Below the pieces are notes generated by a model. It was not told the origin of the DNA. It saw only the letters and a list, made by a program, of their open reading frames with translations, and did not search any database. A program made the translations under genes and the position numbers. Of a stretch of DNA of 11,219 nucleotides, positions 7,390 to 11,219 are shown piece by piece. The stretch is from a bacterium (GTDB lineage Bacteria > Thermosulfidibacterota > Thermosulfidibacteria > Thermosulfidibacterales > Thermosulfidibacteraceae), in the NCBI GenBank assembly GCA_027037155.1, contig JALWBK010000096.1, forward strand, positions 1-11,219, read 5' to 3'. The first letter of the stretch is position 1. Every line of letters begins with the position of its first letter.

Positions 7390-8519
7390 GGCAACTTAGG
7401 ATCCTACATACCAATATGCACAGAGGAGGCTGGGGAGGACAGCCCAATAGGATTCTCCTTCTATCCAAGGGGCTTAGAGAAAGGGGCCACTTTGTCATGA
7501 TAGCCGCCCCAAAGGGGGCAACTCTTATCAAACGGGCAAGGGAAGAAGGTATTCCCACCTTTGACGAGCTGGAGTTTCCCAAGAAGTTTAAACCCTTCTC
7601 CATCGTACGGGACATACTGAACCTGCACAAGGTTATAGTGGAAAACGACATTGAAATAGTACACACCCACGGATCCCAAGACACCTGGGCAGCCACATTA
7701 GCTGCGAGGCTGTCTCCAACCCCAAAAGTAGTGATTCGCACAAGGCACAACACCTTTCCTGTGGCAAATCACTTAGGAAATAGGTTGTTAAACAGGAAAC
7801 TCGTTGACTACATAATAGTCGTCAGTCAGGGCATAAGGGAAACCTACAAAAGCACAGGGGTTTTAGGACACAAAATAGAAAAGATGAGAATCATCTACAG
7901 CGCTGTAGATCCCTCACGATTCAAGAATTGCGAAAGGCTTGAGGAAAAGGTTAAGGCCGAGTTCGGGATTGAGGATGAGTTTGTATTCGTTAAGGTGGGA
8001 AGATTGGCAAAAGAGAAAGGGCACTCGTACTTTATTGAAGTAGCCAAGCGATTGAACCAAATGCTAAAGAGCCGATTCTTTGCTTTAGGAGAAGGTCCAT
8101 TAAGGAACAACTTGGAAGAACAGGTGAAGGAACTTCAACTGGAAGAGTCCTTTACCTTCACCGGTTTAAGAAACGATGTGTGTGGCTTCTTAAGATGCGC
8201 AGATGTCTTCATCTTCACCCCAATCTCTGGAGAGTCTTTAGGTACCGCCGTTCTTGAGTCTCTGTACCATAAACTTCCAGTGGTATCCTTCAGAATTGAA
8301 GGCATCAACGCCTCCGTGGAGGATCGCAAAAACGGATTTTTAGTGGAACTCAAGGACACAAATGATGCCTACCACAAAGCCCTTGCCATTGCCACCTCAA
8401 AAAGAGAGAGGACAAAAATGGGAGCCAATGGCAAAAGAAAGATTGAAAGGCAGTTTCTAATAAATAAGCTCATTGAGGACACCGAAAGGCTTTACCTTGA
8501 TCTTATGAACAGCCTTTAG
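7386..8519 (+). CDS. Family 4 glycosyltransferase (GT-B fold)
   Basis: This 377-residue cytoplasmic or membrane-associated retaining glycosyltransferase probably moves a sugar from a nucleotide-sugar to a cell-surface glycan or lipid. The N-terminal domain has the glycine-rich acceptor loop HRGGWGGQPNR (12-22), HTHGSQDTWAA (93-103) and VSQGIRETY (146-154). The donor domain begins after IYSAVDPSRF (170-179) and contains KVGRLAKEKGH (203-213), GEGPLRNNLE (235-244) and TGLRNDV (259-265). It also has the acidic motif SGESLGTAVLE (281-291), the E-x7-E equivalent, then PVVSFRIEGINASVEDRKNGFLV. The start ATG overlaps the TGA of the YyaL-like gene, so translational coupling is likely. Its last 17 bases overlap the end of cobA on the other strand. 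Sugar and acceptor cannot be told; there are no other glycan genes nearby. Confidence 0.88.
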   Translation: MRQLRILHTNMHRGGWGGQPNRILLLSKGLRERGHFVMIAAPKGATLIKRAREEGIPTFDELEFPKKFKPFSIVRDILNLHKVIVENDIEIVHTHGSQDTWAATLAARLSPTPKVVIRTRHNTFPVANHLGNRLLNRKLVDYIIVVSQGIRETYKSTGVLGHKIEKMRIIYSAVDPSRFKNCERLEEKVKAEFGIEDEFVFVKVGRLAKEKGHSYFIEVAKRLNQMLKSRFFALGEGPLRNNLEEQVKELQLEESFTFTGLRNDVCGFLRCADVFIFTPISGESLGTAVLESLYHKLPVVSFRIEGINASVEDRKNGFLVELKDTNDAYHKALAIATSKRERTKMGANGKRKIERQFLINKLIEDTERLYLDLMNSL

Positions 8520-9228
8520 TCACCCTTCCTATGATAAAAAGAGCCGGAGGTTCTATCCCCTCCCTCTCCTTCACCACAGGCAGCTCCGAAAGGGTGGTTA
8601 CTATCAGTCTCTCGTTCTCCAGTCCTATGGAACATGCCACAAGAACGGGTGTATCCTCAGGCATGCCATTTTTTACTAGATTTGCAGCTATCTGCTCGCA
8701 GGTTGAAACACCCATGTAAACCACTATAGTTCCATCAAGGCCAACAAGCTCCCTATACGGCAGATTCAGAGGCTCCTTCCCTCTTCTGTGTCCCGTTATA
8801 AAGGAGAGAACAGAAGCACAATCCCTACTGGTGAGGGAAACCTTTGCCCTTGCACACGCCGCCGAAGCTGCCGTCACCCCAGGAACAATCTCAAAGTCCA
8901 CACTGGCTTCCCTCAAGGCTCGCATCTCTTCAGAAGCCCTTCCAAAGATAAGCGGGTCTCCCCCTTTCAGACGCACTACATGCTTTCCCTGCTTCGCCTT
9001 CTCAACGAGAAGCTCATTTATCCTCTGCTGGCTCACCGTATGTCTTCCAGAAGCCTTGCCCACATAGATGAGCTCGGCATCCTCTTTAGCAAAGCCAAGA
9101 AGTTCCTTGGGAACGAGATTGTCGTACAAAACCACATCAGCTTCCTTCAATATCCTCAGCCCTTTGAGGGTTATAAGCTCTGGATCTCCAGGACCCGCCC
9201 CAACAATGTAAACCTTTCCCCTACTCAC
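8503..9228 (-). CDS. cobA: Uroporphyrinogen-III C-methyltransferase (SUMT)
   Basis: This enzyme transfers two methyl groups from S-adenosylmethionine to uroporphyrinogen III to form precorrin-2, the branch point to siroheme and cobalamin. In 241 residues it shows the first loop VGAGPGDPELITLKG (9-23), LYDNLV (34-39), HTVSQQRINELL (63-74), VRLKGGDPLIFGR (85-97) and PGVTAA (116-121). It also has TGH (145-147) and YMGVSTCEQIAANL (171-184). The usual 'PLTHRDYA' near residue 131 reads SLTSRDCA, and the usual 'GTTxxQ' segment reads SIGLENER (200-207). Both are departures, though the rest is typical. It lacks the CysG dehydrogenase/ferrochelatase domain. GTG 9228 is chosen: GAGGTG lies 5 bases upstream and the protein then begins MSRGKVYIVGAGPGD like its relatives. 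It overlaps the binding-protein gene by 8 bases and is last in the importer operon. Confidence 0.93.
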   Translation of the reverse strand: MSRGKVYIVGAGPGDPELITLKGLRILKEADVVLYDNLVPKELLGFAKEDAELIYVGKASGRHTVSQQRINELLVEKAKQGKHVVRLKGGDPLIFGRASEEMRALREASVDFEIVPGVTAASAACARAKVSLTSRDCASVLSFITGHRRGKEPLNLPYRELVGLDGTIVVYMGVSTCEQIAANLVKNGMPEDTPVLVACSIGLENERLIVTTLSELPVVKEREGIEPPALFIIGRVTKGCS

Positions 9229-10048
9229 TATCCCACCTCGCAAAGAACCCGTTGAGGAAAAGCACGTTATCAAAACTCTTTGTGTTGGCCCTGGCGAACT
9301 CAAGCTCGTTAACCTTTAAAGAGAGGAATCCCATATTTTTCAGACAGGCCCTCTCTTCCGGTGCCACAGGATGCGGATTCATAGGACCCATCTGATAGAT
9401 GTATATATCCGGCTTCAACAACCTTACCCTCTCACATGAAAGCCTAACGAACTTTTTAAAAGAAGCGATGAGATACCTTCCCCCTGCCCTCTCAATGATA
9501 TCCACCACTATGTTCTTTCTTCCCGCAAGAAGGTAAGGAGTCTGCATCACCTCGTACACCACTTTAGGACGCTTTTTTAGTTGCTTCACCTTCTTCAACT
9601 TCTCTCTTAACTGATTCACAAGCGTTAGAGCCTCCTTCTCTTTTCCCAACAACGCTCCCAAGCGCTTTACGTGTACAAGGATTTCATCAAGGGTTATGGG
9701 ATTGTAAAGGTAAAAATGCGCTCCAACCCTTTTGGCAAGTTCCTTAGAAAAGAACCTCTCAGACGAGACTATAATCAGGTCTGGATGTAAAGAGGCAACG
9801 ATCTCAAAGTTGGGTCTGATGTGAGAACCCACTGCAACTGCCTTGGGAAAGAGATCAACACTTTTTGTCTTTCCCACCACCACATAGTCTGCACCCAACC
9901 TGTGAAGTACATCCGCCACTGCCGGAGAAAGGACCACAACCCTATGGTAATGCGCTTTCTCAATAGAACAGGAAGGCCTCACCCCTTTTAACGTCAGTAT
10001 CATACACAAAGCGAAGAAGATCCTCATCAACCTGCTCTCGCCCAACAT
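9221..10048 (-). CDS. Periplasmic substrate-binding protein of a BtuF/FecB-type ABC importer
   Basis: This class III binding protein has 275 residues and two lobes joined by a long helix. After a signal-like segment (basic MLGESRLMR, hydrophobic IFFALCMILTL) comes the first lobe: RVVVLSPAVADVLHRLGADY (36-55), VGSHIRPNFEIVASLHPDLI (73-92). The linking helix is about 120-158. The second lobe has KVVYEVMQTPYLLAG (162-176), DIIERAGG (183-190) and LLKPDIYI (210-217). It would deliver a corrinoid, heme or siderophore to the permease; the sequence does not decide which. No lipobox is seen at the only nearby cysteine (VRPSC), so it is probably soluble. ATG 10048 has GGGAGG 10 bases upstream; ATG 10027 (MRIFFALC) is an alternative. 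Either way the start lies 68-89 bases inside the ATPase gene. Confidence 0.85.
   Translation of the reverse strand: MLGESRLMRIFFALCMILTLKGVRPSCSIEKAHYHRVVVLSPAVADVLHRLGADYVVVGKTKSVDLFPKAVAVGSHIRPNFEIVASLHPDLIIVSSERFFSKELAKRVGAHFYLYNPITLDEILVHVKRLGALLGKEKEALTLVNQLREKLKKVKQLKKRPKVVYEVMQTPYLLAGRKNIVVDIIERAGGRYLIASFKKFVRLSCERVRLLKPDIYIYQMGPMNPHPVAPEERACLKNMGFLSLKVNELEFARANTKSFDNVLFLNGFFARWDSE
9232..9239 (-). promoter_or_regulatory. cobA ribosome binding site that decides the start
   Basis: The minus strand reads GAGGTGGG, with GAGGTG 5 bases before GTG 9228, inside the last codons of the binding-protein gene. An in-frame ATG at 9303 would add 25 residues unlike any SUMT and extend the overlap, so it was not used. 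Confidence 0.65.
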
Positions 10049-10688
10049 CTGCCACCAACCTCCCGTTTTTTAAAAACAGAAACCTATCAAAAAACCTTAA
10101 GGCCAAATTGACATCGTGAAAGACAGCCACCACCGTCTGGGACAGCCTAACTATCCTCTCTAAGACCAACTTAGCGTTTCTCACATCCATCATCTCGGTG
10201 GGCTCGTCCAAAAGCAGCACATCGCTTCCCTGGTTCAGCACCTTTGCCAAGAACACCCTCCTCTGCTCGCCACCCGAAAGCTCCAGCACACCCCTATCCC
10301 TCATCTCCCAAAGCCCCAACTCCCGCAAAACCCCTTCGGTTCTCCCCATATCTTCCTTAGCCGGACGCAAGCCTTCGGTATAAGCGTACCTTCCCATTAG
10401 TACCACCTGAAAAACCGTATAGTTGAAAACCAAATCAACCCTTTGAGGCAGATACACAACCCTCTTTGCCCTTTCCTCTGCCAGCATACCCTGCACATCC
10501 ATTCCACCTATCTTCACCCTGCCTTCTCCCTTGAGAAAGCCCGCCATAACCATAAGCAGCGTGCTTTTGCCAGAACCGTTCTCGCCAAGGACAGCCACCT
10601 TCTCTCCAGATCCCACAAGCAGTCTGTCTACCTCAAGAAGGAAACTTCCCCTCCTGCAACGCACACCTTCAAGCAAGACTTCAGACAT
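9960..10688 (-). CDS. ABC transporter ATPase, BtuD/FepC/FhuC type
   Basis: This ATP-hydrolysing subunit, 242 residues, works as a dimer under the permease. Visible motifs in order: Walker A GENGSGKST (35-43), Q-loop LPQ with Q82, signature LSGGEQRR (137-144), Walker B VLLLDEPT (157-164) and the switch His in FHDVN (H191). The stretch after Walker B reads EMMD in place of the commoner 'SHLD/SALD' D-loop, a mild variant that keeps the Asp. Segments TVFQVVLMGR and FDRFLFLKNGR are typical of the iron/B12 importer group. The ATG overlaps the permease TGA by 8 bases, with AGGAG 11 bases upstream. The 3' end is shared with the start of the binding-protein gene in another frame. Confidence 0.93.
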   Translation of the reverse strand: MSEVLLEGVRCRRGSFLLEVDRLLVGSGEKVAVLGENGSGKSTLLMVMAGFLKGEGRVKIGGMDVQGMLAEERAKRVVYLPQRVDLVFNYTVFQVVLMGRYAYTEGLRPAKEDMGRTEGVLRELGLWEMRDRGVLELSGGEQRRVFLAKVLNQGSDVLLLDEPTEMMDVRNAKLVLERIVRLSQTVVAVFHDVNLALRFFDRFLFLKNGRLVADVGREQVDEDLLRFVYDTDVKRGEAFLFY

Positions 10689-11219
10689 GCCAGTAACTTC
10701 TCCTCTTCATAAGCAAGTACAGGAAGAAACCTCCACCACAAAAGGAGGTGATAATACCCACCGGCAGCTCGCCTCCTCCTATCAGGATACTCCTTGAAAG
10801 CGCATCTGAAAGCAGAAGCAACAGGGCACCACCATAGCAGGAAGAGATCAAGACCCTTTTGGCATCAGCACCCACCAAGGCCCTCGCCACATGGGGTACA
10901 ATAAGCCCCACGAAGGCTATAACCCCTGTAAAGGCAACGGAAAAGGCCACCATAAGCGTAGCCCAGAAGAAAAAGTACCTCCTCATGGCAGCAACATCCA
11001 CACCGGTGGAAAAGGCCGAGGCCTCGTCAAAGCAGAGCACATCAAGAGCGCCCGCTTTACGAAAAACCGCCAAAAGAGCCAAAACAAGAACCACAACCTC
11101 GCAAAGCACCTTTTTCCAGCCCACAAAGCTGATAAACCCCATCATCCAGAAGACCACAGAGAGAACGCTCTCCTCTTTAAGAAACTTCAAAAAACTCATG
11201 GCAGAGGATGCGATGATGT
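10681..11219 (-). CDS. FecCD/BtuC-family ABC permease, C-terminal part (partial)
   Basis: The frame is open to the right edge, so the 5' part of the gene lies outside. About 178 of an expected 330 or so residues are present. The part seen begins IIASSAMSFLKFLKE, matching the mid-protein loop of BtuC/FecCD proteins, and runs through VVFWMMGFISFVGWKKV, VAFTGVIAFVGLIVPHVAR and LPVGIITSFCGGGFFLYLL. The 'GxIxFVGLIVPHxxR' and 'LPVGxxTxxxGxPFF' motifs mark the family and include the ATPase-coupling loop. About five membrane segments remain. An internal ATG at 11199 is not the true start. This is the first visible gene of the importer-cobA operon. Any riboswitch or promoter would lie upstream, beyond the window. 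Confidence 0.92.
   Translation of the reverse strand, partial: IIASSAMSFLKFLKEESVLSVVFWMMGFISFVGWKKVLCEVVVLVLALLAVFRKAGALDVLCFDEASAFSTGVDVAAMRRYFFFWATLMVAFSVAFTGVIAFVGLIVPHVARALVGADAKRVLISSCYGGALLLLLSDALSRSILIGGGELPVGIITSFCGGGFFLYLLMKRRSYWHV

Noticed and set aside
9229..9303. A longer SUMT start at ATG 9303.
   Set aside because: The added 25 residues do not resemble any SUMT N-terminus and lie inside the binding-protein gene, whereas GTG 9228 has a good ribosome site and gives the canonical beginning.
10739..10754. AAAGGAGGTGATAAT, resembling the complement of the 16S rRNA 3' end.
   Set aside because: It falls in the permease gene and encodes the conserved GIITSF segment; no rRNA sequence surrounds it.

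Overview
The window comes from a compact bacterial chromosome, with nine genes on both strands and almost no intergenic space. It contains a class III (tetraheme c3-type) cytochrome, proteins rich in Lys, Glu and Leu, a PilM/GspL-like protein and a stand-alone uroporphyrinogen-III methyltransferase beside a metal or corrinoid ABC importer. Together these suggest an anaerobic, possibly thermophilic, Gram-negative-type bacterium of the sulfate/sulfur-respiring kind. That is inference; I cannot name the genus. I see no tRNA, rRNA, CRISPR array, insertion sequence, phage gene or integration site.

Layout. 1-476 (-): 5' part of a PilM/GspL-like gene that runs off the left edge. 477-571: a divergent intergenic region with overlapping promoter-like sites on both strands. 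572-1999 (+): an NhaD/CitMHS-type Na+/H+ antiporter, whose stop codon overlaps the stop of rpoD. 1996-5486 (-): dnaG-rpoD, the primase and primary sigma factor pair of the macromolecular synthesis operon, without rpsU in the window. 5529-5563: a perfect 13-bp hairpin terminator. 5578-5931 (-): the tetraheme cytochrome c3. 6019-8519 (+): a two-gene unit of a shortened, cysteine-less SSP411/YyaL-like protein and a family 4 glycosyltransferase joined by an ATGA overlap. 8503-11219 (-): permease (partial), ATPase and periplasmic binding protein of a BtuCDF/FecCD-type importer, then cobA. All junctions in this last operon overlap.

How the genes fit together. dnaG and rpoD are housekeeping genes. 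The importer plus CobA points to corrinoid, heme or iron supply and tetrapyrrole synthesis (precorrin-2 for siroheme or B12). The cytochrome would carry periplasmic electrons and also needs heme. The antiporter handles Na+/pH balance. The YyaL-like protein and the glycosyltransferase are probably co-translated, but their common role is unknown.

No clearly new defence or mobile system is visible. The most interesting points are the degenerate YyaL-like protein coupled to a glycosyltransferase; several genes whose predicted transcription start lies at or within a few bases of the start codon and which lack a usable Shine-Dalgarno; a signal peptide encoded inside the end of the preceding ATPase gene; and two convergent pairs that overlap at their 3' ends with no terminator between them.
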